The notes under the pieces: generated by a model | Databases searched by the model: none | Seen by the model: only the letters and a program-made list of their open reading frames with translations | What the model was told of the DNA's origin: nothing | DNA from: JAVBJV01 sp031546815 | GTDB taxonomy: Bacteria > Pseudomonadota > Alphaproteobacteria > Acetobacterales > Acetobacteraceae | Direction of reading: 5' to 3' | Assembly: GCA_031546815.1 (NCBI GenBank) | Contig: JAVBJV010000018.1 | Span: 1-64,000 of the forward strand | DNA length: 64,000 bases | Part shown: one piece after another, positions 25,703-34,021 of the stretch | Position numbering within the stretch: the stretch's first letter is position 1 | Layout: the number at the start of each line of letters is the position of its first letter | Program-made: the position numbers and the translations under genes

Positions 25703-26865
25703 TGCAGCGGACACATACCAGTCCTCTCCGCAAGGTCGACGTACCCATTCTTCTGTCGCCCCCTACATTGACGGGGAACGAGATTTCGCAGTTTCAGAAA
25801 ATGCTGGCATCCGGCTGGATCGCACCGGTTGGCCCCGTGGTCAGCACGTTCGAATCCGCATTGGCGCGTGCGACGACCTTCCCGTATGTGGCGGCGCTTT
25901 CATCGGGGACGATGGCGCTGCAAATCGCCTATCGCCTGGCGAATTTGGCACCGGGTGATGAAGTGTGGACCAGCACGCTGACCTATATCGCCACGGTCGC
26001 ACCCGCCGTACAGATGGGGGCGGTGCCGGTGTTTCTTGATGTCGATCCACAGTCCTGGACTCTGGATGCAGGCCTGCTGGCGGATGCATTGGCGCAAGCG
26101 GACAGAAAAGGCCGGCTGCCGCGTCTGGTGGTGTCGGTGGATCTGTACGGCCAATGCGCGAATCTGCCCAAGATTGTGAAAGTCTGCGATCGCTGGGGCG
26201 TGCGCGTTATCAGCGATAGCGCCGAGGGGATGGGGGCCATGGCGTATGGCCGACAGGCTGGGCGCGGGGCGTGGCTGGCGGCGTTCTCGTTCAACGGCAA
26301 CAAGATTATCACCTGTGGCGGTGGCGGTGCTCTGGCGGCGGACGAGCCGCATCTGATCGCGCAGGCGCATTTCCTGGCCCGGCAGGCGCGCGAGTCTGCG
26401 CCGCATTATCAGCACGAAATGCTGGGCTATAACGCGTGTATCCCCGCGCCCTGTGCGGCGGTGGGGCTTGCGCAGTTGCCAAGCCTTGCGACACGTGTGG
26501 CGCGCCGTCGGCATGTGTTCGCGATGTATGAAGCCGCATTGTCGGATCTGCCGGGTATCAGCTTCATGCCCGAACCGGACTGGTCGCATTCGTCGCGCTG
26601 GTTGAGCGTGATGCTGGTTGATGCGGAAAAATCCGGCATCAGTTGCGTGGAGATCTGCCATGCGCTGACCGCCGCCGGAGTGGAATCGCGCCCGGTCTGG
26701 AAGCCGATGCACATGCAGCCCGTTTTCAGCAAGGCGCGGGTGATTGGCGGCACAATTGCGGAGAGGCTGTTCCGCGACGGCCTGTGTCTGCCGTCCGGGA
26801 CCGGGTTGCAGCCCGAGGAGCAGATGCACGTGATTTCCACGATCCGCAAACTGATGGCGCGCTGA
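25702..26865 (+). CDS. DegT/DnrJ/EryC1/StrS sugar aminotransferase (PglE-like)
   Basis: A 387-residue PLP enzyme predicted to aminate a nucleotide-linked keto-sugar. The PLP lysine is in FSFNGNKIITCGGGG (about residue 200), the cofactor aspartate in ISDSAEGMGA (about 170), and the substrate loop ALSSGTMALQIAYR near 70. This class takes UDP-4-keto-6-deoxy-GlcNAc to the 4-amino sugar. The dehydratase that would make the substrate (30823) and an acetyltransferase for the product (30243) are in the same operon, which supports a PglE-like role. It shares its first base with the stop codon of the priming transferase gene and its last base with the next ATG. Confidence 0.88.
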   Translation: MQRTHTSPLRKVDVPILLSPPTLTGNEISQFQKMLASGWIAPVGPVVSTFESALARATTFPYVAALSSGTMALQIAYRLANLAPGDEVWTSTLTYIATVAPAVQMGAVPVFLDVDPQSWTLDAGLLADALAQADRKGRLPRLVVSVDLYGQCANLPKIVKVCDRWGVRVISDSAEGMGAMAYGRQAGRGAWLAAFSFNGNKIITCGGGGALAADEPHLIAQAHFLARQARESAPHYQHEMLGYNACIPAPCAAVGLAQLPSLATRVARRRHVFAMYEAALSDLPGISFMPEPDWSHSSRWLSVMLVDAEKSGISCVEICHALTAAGVESRPVWKPMHMQPVFSKARVIGGTIAERLFRDGLCLPSGTGLQPEEQMHVISTIRKLMAR

Positions 26866-28061
26866 TGGATATTCTGTACTTGCACCAGCATTTCAGTACG
26901 CCCGATGGCGCCGCCCCGATGCGCAGTTATGCGATGGCGCGTGCGCTGATGCAGCGCGGACATCGCGTCACCATGCTGTGCGGCCAGGCCGAGGGGTGCG
27001 AGTCCGGTATTTGTGCCGATTTTCAGCGTGGCGTGCGTCAGGGCGATGTGGATGGGCTGCATGTTGTGCAGTTCGACATTCCCTATGCCAACGCGCTGGG
27101 TTCTGCCGCGCGCAGCCGTGCATTTCTGCGCTTTGCCATGCGGGCTGCGGTATGGGCGTATCGTGCGAAGCCGGATCTGGTGATTGCCAGTTCCACCCCG
27201 CCAACCGTGGCGATCCCGGCTCTGCTGCTGCGTGCAATACGCGGCACACCATTCGTGTTCGAAACACGCGACCCGTGGCCGGAGCTGTTGCTGGCGATGG
27301 GTGCTCTGCGCCCAGGATTTGCATCGTGGGGGCTGGCGCGCTTGTCCGGGCTTGCATGTCGCTACGCAACGCATGTGGTGGCGCTGTCCGAGGGTATGGC
27401 CAAGATTGCCACACGGCGCGGCGCAAGGTCCGTCAGCGTGATTCCGAATGCATGCGATCTGGATGTATTCGGCCCGCGCATGAACACGGATGCATCGCAG
27501 CCTGCTGTGTTTGTGTATGCCGGTGCACATGGCCCCGCCAACGGGCTGGACATGCTGCTGGATGTTGCCGCCGAACTGCAACGCCGCAATGTGACGGACG
27601 TGCAGATCGCGTTGGTTGGTCAGGGCGGGGACAAGCCGCGTTTGATGGCGCGTGCAGCGGCAGAAGATCTGCATCTCGTCCGTTTCCTGGACCCCGTACC
27701 GAAGCGTGATCTGGCACGGATGTTTGCAGCTGCGCACGGCGGGCTGATGTGTCTGGCACCGGTCGAGGCGTTTGCCGAACTCACATCGCCGAATAAGTTG
27801 ATGGATATGTTTGCAGCGGGAATTCCGGTGATCTCGAACGTGCCGGGCCGTGCGGCGCGCTGGATTGCCGAGGCAGGATGTGGTGTCACCGCCTGCAATG
27901 CGCAGTCGATGGCCGGTGCAATGCTGCATCTGGCGCGCGACCCCGTGCGTGCAGCGGTGATGGGCGCTGCGGGGCGGCGCTTTGCCGAGGCACATTTCGA
28001 TCGGCGTGCTCTGGCGGCGCAGATGTGCGCGGTGGTGGAAGCGGTGCATCATGCGGCCTGA
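26865..28061 (+). CDS. GT4-family glycosyltransferase
   Basis: A 398-residue cytoplasmic glycosyltransferase of the GT-B fold that should extend the lipid-linked repeat unit. The N-terminal YLHQHFSTPDGAAPMRSYAMARAL resembles WbuB-like enzymes. The donor-binding half has SVIPNACDLDVFGP near 190-203, VFVYAGAHGPANGLD near 215, and the SPNKLMDMFAAGIPVISN segment near 310. Donor and acceptor are not readable. The start overlaps the aminotransferase stop and its last 11 bases overlap the next gene. Confidence 0.88.
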   Translation: MDILYLHQHFSTPDGAAPMRSYAMARALMQRGHRVTMLCGQAEGCESGICADFQRGVRQGDVDGLHVVQFDIPYANALGSAARSRAFLRFAMRAAVWAYRAKPDLVIASSTPPTVAIPALLLRAIRGTPFVFETRDPWPELLLAMGALRPGFASWGLARLSGLACRYATHVVALSEGMAKIATRRGARSVSVIPNACDLDVFGPRMNTDASQPAVFVYAGAHGPANGLDMLLDVAAELQRRNVTDVQIALVGQGGDKPRLMARAAAEDLHLVRFLDPVPKRDLARMFAAAHGGLMCLAPVEAFAELTSPNKLMDMFAAGIPVISNVPGRAARWIAEAGCGVTACNAQSMAGAMLHLARDPVRAAVMGAAGRRFAEAHFDRRALAAQMCAVVEAVHHAA

Positions 28062-29109
28062 GATTCATCTGGTGGTGGCCGCGCGCCCCAACCTGCCGAA
28101 GATTGCTGCGGTATGGCACGCGCTGGCTGGAACGTCGTTCTGCACGCCGGTTCTGTTGCATACCGGGCAGCATTGGGATGATGCGATGTTCGGCGCGCTG
28201 CTGCGCGATCTTGAATTGCCGACGCCGCATATTGCGCTGGGCGTTACCGGTGGCAGCCATGCGGAGCTGACCGCGGCGACGATGCTGTCCTGCGAGAAAA
28301 CATGGCGCGTCCGGCGTCCGCCCTTTGTGGTGGTGCCCGGCGATGTCGATGGTGCTCTGGCGGCGACGCTGGCGGCGAAGAAGCTGGGCATTCGTGTGGT
28401 GCATCTGGAAGCCGGGCTGCGTTGTGGCGACATGACGATGGCGGAGGAGATCAATCGCCGCATGATCGATGCAGTGGCGGATGCGCTGTGGGCGCCGGAT
28501 GCAACGGCGATGCACAATCTGCACATGGAGGGCCGCAGCGCGGTGGCCAGCCTGACCGGCAACGCGATGATTGCCACGCTGGAACGCACCCGTTTACGCT
28601 GGCGCAGGCCGGACCGGGTGGGTGCGTATGGTGTGCTCACGCTGCATCGTGCGGCGAATGTGGATACGGCCGAGGCGTTGGGCACCATGCTGCACGCGGT
28701 GCAGTGTGTGGCGCAGCATATGGACTTCATCTGGCCGTTGCACCCGCGCACGCAGGCCCGCATCAGCGCTTTCGGCTGCACGATCCCGTCGCGCGTGCAG
28801 GTCTGCGATCCGCTGGGGTATCTCGACTTTATGGGGTTGGTTGCCGGTGCGTCTGCCGTGGTGACGGACTCGGGCGGCGTGCAGGAGGAAACCACCCATC
28901 TGGGAATCCCGTGCCTGACGCTGCGCCCATCGACCGAACGCCCGATTACGATCACGCACGGCACCAACGTTCTGGTGCGCCCCGACACGCTGGAGATGGC
29001 GTTCCTGCATGCCGTGGAGAATCGCACGTCGACACGCTCGATTCCGGGATGGGATGCCGATGCCGGTATGCGTATGGCGCATGCGTTGCAGAATATGGTG
29101 AATGTATGA
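28051..29109 (+). CDS. wecB: Non-hydrolysing UDP-N-acetylglucosamine 2-epimerase
   Basis: A 352-residue cytoplasmic enzyme that interconverts UDP-GlcNAc and UDP-ManNAc. Family features are LLHTGQHWDDAMFGALLRDL (about 36-55), VVPGDVDGALAATLAAKKLG (about 93-112), VVHLEAGLRCGDM..EEINRRM (about 116-140) and VTDSGGVQEETTHLGIPCLTLRPSTERP (about 270-300). The extreme N-terminus is short (MRPEIHLVVAARPNLPK, where many homologues read GTRPEAIK). Together with the 6-dehydrogenase at 32718 it can supply UDP-ManNAcA. It overlaps the previous gene by 11 bases and the next by ATGA. Confidence 0.9.
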   Translation: MRPEIHLVVAARPNLPKIAAVWHALAGTSFCTPVLLHTGQHWDDAMFGALLRDLELPTPHIALGVTGGSHAELTAATMLSCEKTWRVRRPPFVVVPGDVDGALAATLAAKKLGIRVVHLEAGLRCGDMTMAEEINRRMIDAVADALWAPDATAMHNLHMEGRSAVASLTGNAMIATLERTRLRWRRPDRVGAYGVLTLHRAANVDTAEALGTMLHAVQCVAQHMDFIWPLHPRTQARISAFGCTIPSRVQVCDPLGYLDFMGLVAGASAVVTDSGGVQEETTHLGIPCLTLRPSTERPITITHGTNVLVRPDTLEMAFLHAVENRTSTRSIPGWDADAGMRMAHALQNMVNV

Positions 29110-30242
29110 AGCCCGTTTGTGATGTCTGCTTCCTGTCGGCGGCGCATCCGCCGGAAGATGTGCGCGTGGTGTTGAAGGAGGCGGCGTCTCTGGCGCAGGC
29201 CGGATTGTCGGTGCTGCACATCGCACCGTTCACCGAGGAACGGCAGTGGCAGGCGCACGGCATTTCCATTAGCACCTATACGCGCGCGCCGGGTCTGTGG
29301 GGACGGTTGCGTGCCATGCGGATGCTGGTGCGGCGCGCGGTGCAGTCGGGCGCGCGGGCGTTTCATGCGAACGAACCCGATGCCTGGGTGGTGGCGCTGT
29401 TGGCCGCGCGGTGCACCGGGGCGCGTGTGGTGCTGGATGTGCACGAACATTATCCGTCCACCTTCGCTGCGCTGCATGCACCACGCTGGTTGCGCGGTGT
29501 GGCGGCGCGATGTGTGCGCGTGTTGATCCGTGTCTGCACAGCTCTGGCTGATGCGACCGTGGTGGCGAAGGACGGTCTGGATCAGGATTGTTGCGGGCGG
29601 GTGATCGCCGCGCGCAATTACGCCCTGCTGCAATCCGCCCCCCAACCGTGCCAGCCGGAAGCGGTTGCGGTGCCCGAGATCATTCATACCGGCGTGATGA
29701 CCCGCGCACGCGGCTGGCCCGTGCTGTTGCAGGCGATGGCACGCATGCAGCATCCGGCACGGCTGCGGTTGATCGGCCGGTTCACCGATGGATCGAAAGA
29801 CGCCTTCCTGGTCGAGGCGGAGAAACTGGGCGTTCTGCCCCGCATTCAGCTGGACGAATGGATGCCGTTCGCTGACATGATGCTCGAGGTAACGCGCGCC
29901 GATATAGGCGTGGTGCTGTTCCAGCCCGGCCTAGCGAACCATCGCCATGCCCTGCCGCACAAACTGTTCGACGCGATGGCGGCTGGTTTGCCCGTGGTGG
30001 TGCCGAGCGATGCCGAGGAAGTCGCTGCAATCGTGACGGATGCTGCCTGTGGCCTTCTGGTCGATGCGGCCGATGCGGGTGCGGTGGCGGTGGCGCTCGA
30101 TAAACTGGCGGGGGATGTGGCGTTGCGGTCGGCGCTGGGCATGGCGGGGCGGAATGCGGTAAAAGAACGCTATTGCTGGGATGTGGAAGGCGCGCGCCTG
30201 GTGGCGCTGTATCGCGATCTTCTGCCCGGCGCGGGGGCGTAA
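29106..30242 (+). CDS. GT4-family glycosyltransferase
   Basis: A 378-residue second glycosyltransferase of the operon, also GT-B. Visible landmarks are the N-terminal FLSAAHPPEDVRVVLKEAASL, LDVHEHYPSTF near 115-125 and PHKLFDAMAAGLPVVVPS near 283-300, the nucleotide-binding segment. It has no membrane helix. It probably adds one sugar of the repeat unit; donor unknown. It overlaps the epimerase gene by four bases (ATGA), and its TAA directly abuts the GTG start of the acetyltransferase. Confidence 0.87.
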   Translation: MKPVCDVCFLSAAHPPEDVRVVLKEAASLAQAGLSVLHIAPFTEERQWQAHGISISTYTRAPGLWGRLRAMRMLVRRAVQSGARAFHANEPDAWVVALLAARCTGARVVLDVHEHYPSTFAALHAPRWLRGVAARCVRVLIRVCTALADATVVAKDGLDQDCCGRVIAARNYALLQSAPQPCQPEAVAVPEIIHTGVMTRARGWPVLLQAMARMQHPARLRLIGRFTDGSKDAFLVEAEKLGVLPRIQLDEWMPFADMMLEVTRADIGVVLFQPGLANHRHALPHKLFDAMAAGLPVVVPSDAEEVAAIVTDAACGLLVDAADAGAVAVALDKLAGDVALRSALGMAGRNAVKERYCWDVEGARLVALYRDLLPGAGA

Positions 30243-30803
30243 GTGGGCAAGATATGTATTCTGGGTGCGGGCGGACATGCCCGCGTGGTGCTGGATATCC
30301 TGCAGAGCACCGGGCACGCGGTAGATGGCGTGTTTGACGATGCGCGCACCGACCCACTGGATGGTGTGCCGGTGCTGGGACCATGCGCGGCGCTGCTGGA
30401 ACATGCCGGTGCACGGGTGATTGTCGCGCTGGGAAATGCCACCCTGCGCCGCCGCTGGGCCGAGGATCTGGAACGTGCCGGTCTGGAACTGCTGACCGCC
30501 ATTCATCCACGCGCTTACGTGGCGGCCTCCGCACAAATCGGCGCGGGCAGCGTGGTCTGTGCCGGTGCGGTTGTGGGGGCGGGCGCGCAGATCGGGCGGC
30601 ACGCCATTATCAACATGCTGGCCGGGGTGGATCACGACTGTATCGTGGCGGATAACGTGCATATCGCGCCGGGTGCACGCCTGTGCGGTGGGGCGCGGGT
30701 TGGGGAAGATGCGATGGTCGGCGCGGGGGCCGTTCTGGTGCCGGGCGCCGTCGTGCCGTCCGGTATGCAGGTGCCTGCCGGGCAGGTGGTGCAGGCAGGA
30801 TGA
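30243..30803 (+). CDS. PglD-like sugar O/N-acetyltransferase (NeuD family)
   Basis: A 186-residue enzyme with a Rossmann-like nucleotide-sugar domain (KICILGAGGHARVVLDIL, about 3-20) and a left-handed beta-helix of hexapeptide repeats from about residue 90 (IGAGSVVCAGAVVGAGAQIG ...). The probable catalytic histidine is in AGVDHDCIV (about 131). This layout fits PglD, which N-acetylates UDP-4-amino-sugars using acetyl-CoA. The GTG start at 30243 directly follows the preceding TAA with no gap; the first residues MGKICILGAGG fit the family start. It is followed after about 20 bp by the dehydratase gene. Confidence 0.87.
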   Translation: MGKICILGAGGHARVVLDILQSTGHAVDGVFDDARTDPLDGVPVLGPCAALLEHAGARVIVALGNATLRRRWAEDLERAGLELLTAIHPRAYVAASAQIGAGSVVCAGAVVGAGAQIGRHAIINMLAGVDHDCIVADNVHIAPGARLCGGARVGEDAMVGAGAVLVPGAVVPSGMQVPAGQVVQAG

Positions 30804-30822
30804 TCCCGCTATAGTCGCGATC

Positions 30823-32721
30823 ATGCCGCATAAACGCACTCAAACTCTTCTGACCGTTCTGACCGATGGCGCATTGGCCGCGCTGGCATTGCCGGTGGCG
30901 CGCTGGCTGTCGGAACCCGATGCAGATCCGATGCAGCCGCTGTGGCTGGCAGGGGTGTCGGCACTGGCACTGCTGCTGGCCGGGCTTCCGGTTGGGTTGT
31001 CGCGGCAGTACTGGCGCTTTGCCGGGGTGCGCGAATTGATGGGCGTCGGCGCAGCTGCCATTGGTGGGGCGGCGCTGTTTGCGCTGCTCTGTGCGCTCAG
31101 CGGGGCCTTTACGCCGGAAAGCGTCACCCTGCCGGTGGTGCATGCGCTGGTGCTGCTGGTGTTTCTGGGTGTGCCGCGGCTGATGTATCGGCTGCGCAGC
31201 ATGCGTCGCCGCCAGTATGACGAGGTCGAGGATCCCCAGTCCCTGCTGCTGGCCGGCGCGGGCGATGGCGCCGATCTGTTCCTGCGTGCGTTGGCTCAGG
31301 GCCGCAACCGTTCGTATCGGGTGTGCGGCATTCTCTCGCAGCGCCAGCATCATGCCGGACGCACGCTGCATGGACACAAGATTCTGGGCACGCTGGACGA
31401 TACCGAAGCCGTGCTGGACGATTTGCGCAATGCCGGGAACCTGCCCGCACAGATCGCCGTGACCAACCCCGACATTACCGGCCCGGCTCTGGCACAGCTG
31501 ATGCTGGTTGCCGACAAGTTCGGCGTTGCCGTGCGTCGCGCGGGCGACCCGACTCTGCTGACGCCGACCGGTCAGCCCGGTTCCATCGAACTGCGCCCCG
31601 TGGTGATCGAGGATCTGCTCAACCGTCCGCAGGTCGCGCTGGACCGTGAAGGCATGGCGCGGCTGGTGCAGGGCAAGCGCGTGCTGGTGACCGGTGCGGG
31701 CGGCACGATCGGTTCGGAACTGGCGCGCCAGGTGGCGGCGCTGGGGCCCGAGACTCTGCTGCTGCTCGACAACGGCGAATTCGCATTGTGGCAGATTGAT
31801 ATGGAGCTGGCCGAGCGTCACCCGCTGGTGGCGCGCCGCGCGCTGATCGCCGATGTGCGCGATGAAGACCGGATGCGCGGGCTGATGCAGGAATACCGCC
31901 CCGAGCTGGTGTTCCATGCCGCCGCGCTGAAGCACGTGCCGATGGTGGAATCGAACCCGCTGGAAGGCCTGCTGACCAACGCCTGTGGCACTCGCACCGC
32001 CGCCGATGCGGCGCGTGCGGCGGGGGCGGCGCTGATGGTGCTGATCTCGACCGACAAGGCGGTGAACCCGACCAGTGTGATGGGTGCATCAAAGCGTCTG
32101 GCCGAGATGTATTGCCAGGGCCTCGATATTCAGGCGCGCGAACAGGGCGCAGGGATGCGCTGCGTGACGGTGCGGTTTGGCAATGTGCTGGGCTCCACCG
32201 GGTCTGTGGTGCCGCTGTTCCAGCGCCAGCTTGCACGTGGCGGTCCGCTGACCGTGACGCACCCCGACATGCAGCGTTACTTCATGACCGTGCGCGAGGC
32301 CGTCAGTCTGGTGTTGCAGGCGTCCGTTGTTGGCGCAGGCGATGACCGGACATCGGGCGATGGCGGGATCTTTGTGCTCGACATGGGCAAGTCGGTGAAG
32401 ATCGTCGATCTGGCGCGTCAGATGATCCGCCTGGCCGGGCTGATCCCCGACCGCGATGTTGAAATCCGTTTCACCGGTCTGCGCCCCGGCGAAAAACTGT
32501 TCGAGGAACTGTTCCACGGCAAGGAGCCGCCGTTGGCCACCCCGTATCCCGGCCTGCTGATGGCCAAGCCCCGCACGGCGGACCCGGCGATCATCGGGCG
32601 CGCGCTGGACGAGATGGCGACCCATTGCCACAACGGTGCGCGCGTGCCCGCGCTGGCGACACTCGGGCGGCTGGTGCCGGAGTTCGAGCACAATGCAGAC
32701 GGTAGCGTTGCCAACGGATGA
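30823..32721 (+). CDS. PglF/WbpM-type nucleotide-sugar 4,6-dehydratase
   Basis: A 632-residue membrane-anchored enzyme predicted to convert UDP-GlcNAc to UDP-4-keto-6-deoxy-GlcNAc. The N-terminal third has about four hydrophobic helices. A CoA-binding-like Rossmann region follows, then the catalytic SDR domain with GAGGTIGSELARQVA (about 287-301), ALKHVPMVE (about 368), STDKAVNPTSVMGASKR (about 408-424) and VRFGNVLGSTGSVVPLF (about 447). The usual SDR Tyr is replaced by Met in the MxxxK position, as in known PglF/WbpM enzymes. Together with the aminotransferase (25702) and acetyltransferase (30243) genes it predicts a diacetylbacillosamine-like sugar. The ATG at 30823 was chosen because upstream in-frame codons lie inside the acetyltransferase gene. 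Confidence 0.92.
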   Translation: MPHKRTQTLLTVLTDGALAALALPVARWLSEPDADPMQPLWLAGVSALALLLAGLPVGLSRQYWRFAGVRELMGVGAAAIGGAALFALLCALSGAFTPESVTLPVVHALVLLVFLGVPRLMYRLRSMRRRQYDEVEDPQSLLLAGAGDGADLFLRALAQGRNRSYRVCGILSQRQHHAGRTLHGHKILGTLDDTEAVLDDLRNAGNLPAQIAVTNPDITGPALAQLMLVADKFGVAVRRAGDPTLLTPTGQPGSIELRPVVIEDLLNRPQVALDREGMARLVQGKRVLVTGAGGTIGSELARQVAALGPETLLLLDNGEFALWQIDMELAERHPLVARRALIADVRDEDRMRGLMQEYRPELVFHAAALKHVPMVESNPLEGLLTNACGTRTAADAARAAGAALMVLISTDKAVNPTSVMGASKRLAEMYCQGLDIQAREQGAGMRCVTVRFGNVLGSTGSVVPLFQRQLARGGPLTVTHPDMQRYFMTVREAVSLVLQASVVGAGDDRTSGDGGIFVLDMGKSVKIVDLARQMIRLAGLIPDRDVEIRFTGLRPGEKLFEELFHGKEPPLATPYPGLLMAKPRTADPAIIGRALDEMATHCHNGARVPALATLGRLVPEFEHNADGSVANG

Positions 32722-34013
32722 GAGCGACGTGTCTGCATGATCTGCTGCACCGCATTGCCGACCGTACGGCGGTTATCGGCATTGTGGGCCTAGGTTATGC
32801 GGGGATGCCGCTGGCGTGTCGCTTTGCCCAGACCGGGTTTGCCGTAGTCGGGTTTGACAGCGATCACAGCAAATGCAGGGCGGTGAATGCAGGGGCCTCG
32901 CCCTTGCCCGGCGCACCGGCGCCGTTGCTTGCACCCGGCATGACCGCGTCCGAGGACATGGCGCGCGCGGCAGACTGCGACGTGATCTGCCTGTGTCTGC
33001 CAACGCCGCTGGGGCCGGATCATGCCCCCGATGTTTCGGCCATTACCGACAGTCTGGCGGCACTCGCCCCGTATCTGCGGCGCGGGCAGGCGATTGCGCT
33101 GGAATCCACCACCTATCCGGGTACTACGACGGAAACCGTGGTGCGGACCTTGCGGGCCTGCGGGCTGCAGGTCGGGGTGGATGCTTTCGCGGTTTACAGC
33201 CCCGAACGCGAGGATCCCGGCAATCCTACCCATTCGGTGGCGCATGTGCCGAAGCTGGTCTCGGGCACGACCGAGGCCTGTCGGGCAGTGGCCGTGGCGC
33301 TGTACGAAACCGTGGCGCCGCGCGTGGTCGAGATGTCGTCCCCCGACGCGGCGGAACTCGCCAAACTGCACGAGAACGTGTTCCGCGCCGTGAATATCGG
33401 GCTGGTGAACGAACTGAAACTGCTGTGCTATCGGCTTGGTCTGGATGTGCACGAGATCATGGACGCCTGCGCCACCAAACCCTTCGGCTTCATGCCGTTT
33501 CGCCCCGGCCCGGGTCTGGGCGGGCACTGTGTGCCGGTGGACCCGTGGTATCTCGCCCATGCCGCGCGCCGCGTGGGGATGGACCCGCAATTCGTCGAAC
33601 TTGCCGGCAGCATCAACGATGCCATGCCACAGTGGTGCGTGGACCGTCTGCGTGGTGCGTTACCGCGCGATCTGGCCGGCGCGCGCGTGCTGGTGCTGGG
33701 GGTTGCCTATAAGCCCGATGTTGCTGATGCACGCGAAAGTCCGGCGCTCGAGATCATCCAAATCCTCGAAAAAGAGGGGGCCGAAGTCGGATACCACGAT
33801 CCGCTGCTGCCCGAGATTCCAAATACGCGACGTCTGGGTTCCGGAAAACGCAGGTCTGTCGATCTGACAGCTGCGATAATATCGGACTTCGACGCCGCCA
33901 TTCTGGTCACGCCGCATACGGCGATCGACCTTGCTCTGGTGCGCGCCAACATCCCGGTGCTGGTGGACACGCGCGGCGTCCTCCGCGCTGATCCCTCTGT
34001 CGTGCAGGCATAA
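32718..34013 (+). CDS. UDP-N-acetyl-hexosamine 6-dehydrogenase (WbpA/WecC-like)
   Basis: A 431-residue cytoplasmic enzyme oxidising C6 of a UDP-sugar to the uronic acid with two NAD. An NAD-binding GIVGLGYAGMPLACRF lies near 21-36 and ESTTYPGTTTE near 130. The catalytic cysteine sits in GPGLGGHCVPVDPWYL (about residue 270), and VAYKPDVADARESPALEI near 335 marks the C-terminal domain. Sequence style (FRAVNIGLVNELKLLCYRLG) is closest to the UDP-GlcNAc/ManNAc class rather than UDP-glucose dehydrogenase. With the epimerase gene it would give UDP-ManNAcA. It overlaps the dehydratase gene by ATGA. Confidence 0.9.
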   Translation: MRATCLHDLLHRIADRTAVIGIVGLGYAGMPLACRFAQTGFAVVGFDSDHSKCRAVNAGASPLPGAPAPLLAPGMTASEDMARAADCDVICLCLPTPLGPDHAPDVSAITDSLAALAPYLRRGQAIALESTTYPGTTTETVVRTLRACGLQVGVDAFAVYSPEREDPGNPTHSVAHVPKLVSGTTEACRAVAVALYETVAPRVVEMSSPDAAELAKLHENVFRAVNIGLVNELKLLCYRLGLDVHEIMDACATKPFGFMPFRPGPGLGGHCVPVDPWYLAHAARRVGMDPQFVELAGSINDAMPQWCVDRLRGALPRDLAGARVLVLGVAYKPDVADARESPALEIIQILEKEGAEVGYHDPLLPEIPNTRRLGSGKRRSVDLTAAIISDFDAAILVTPHTAIDLALVRANIPVLVDTRGVLRADPSVVQA

Positions 34014-34021
34014 AACGCACC

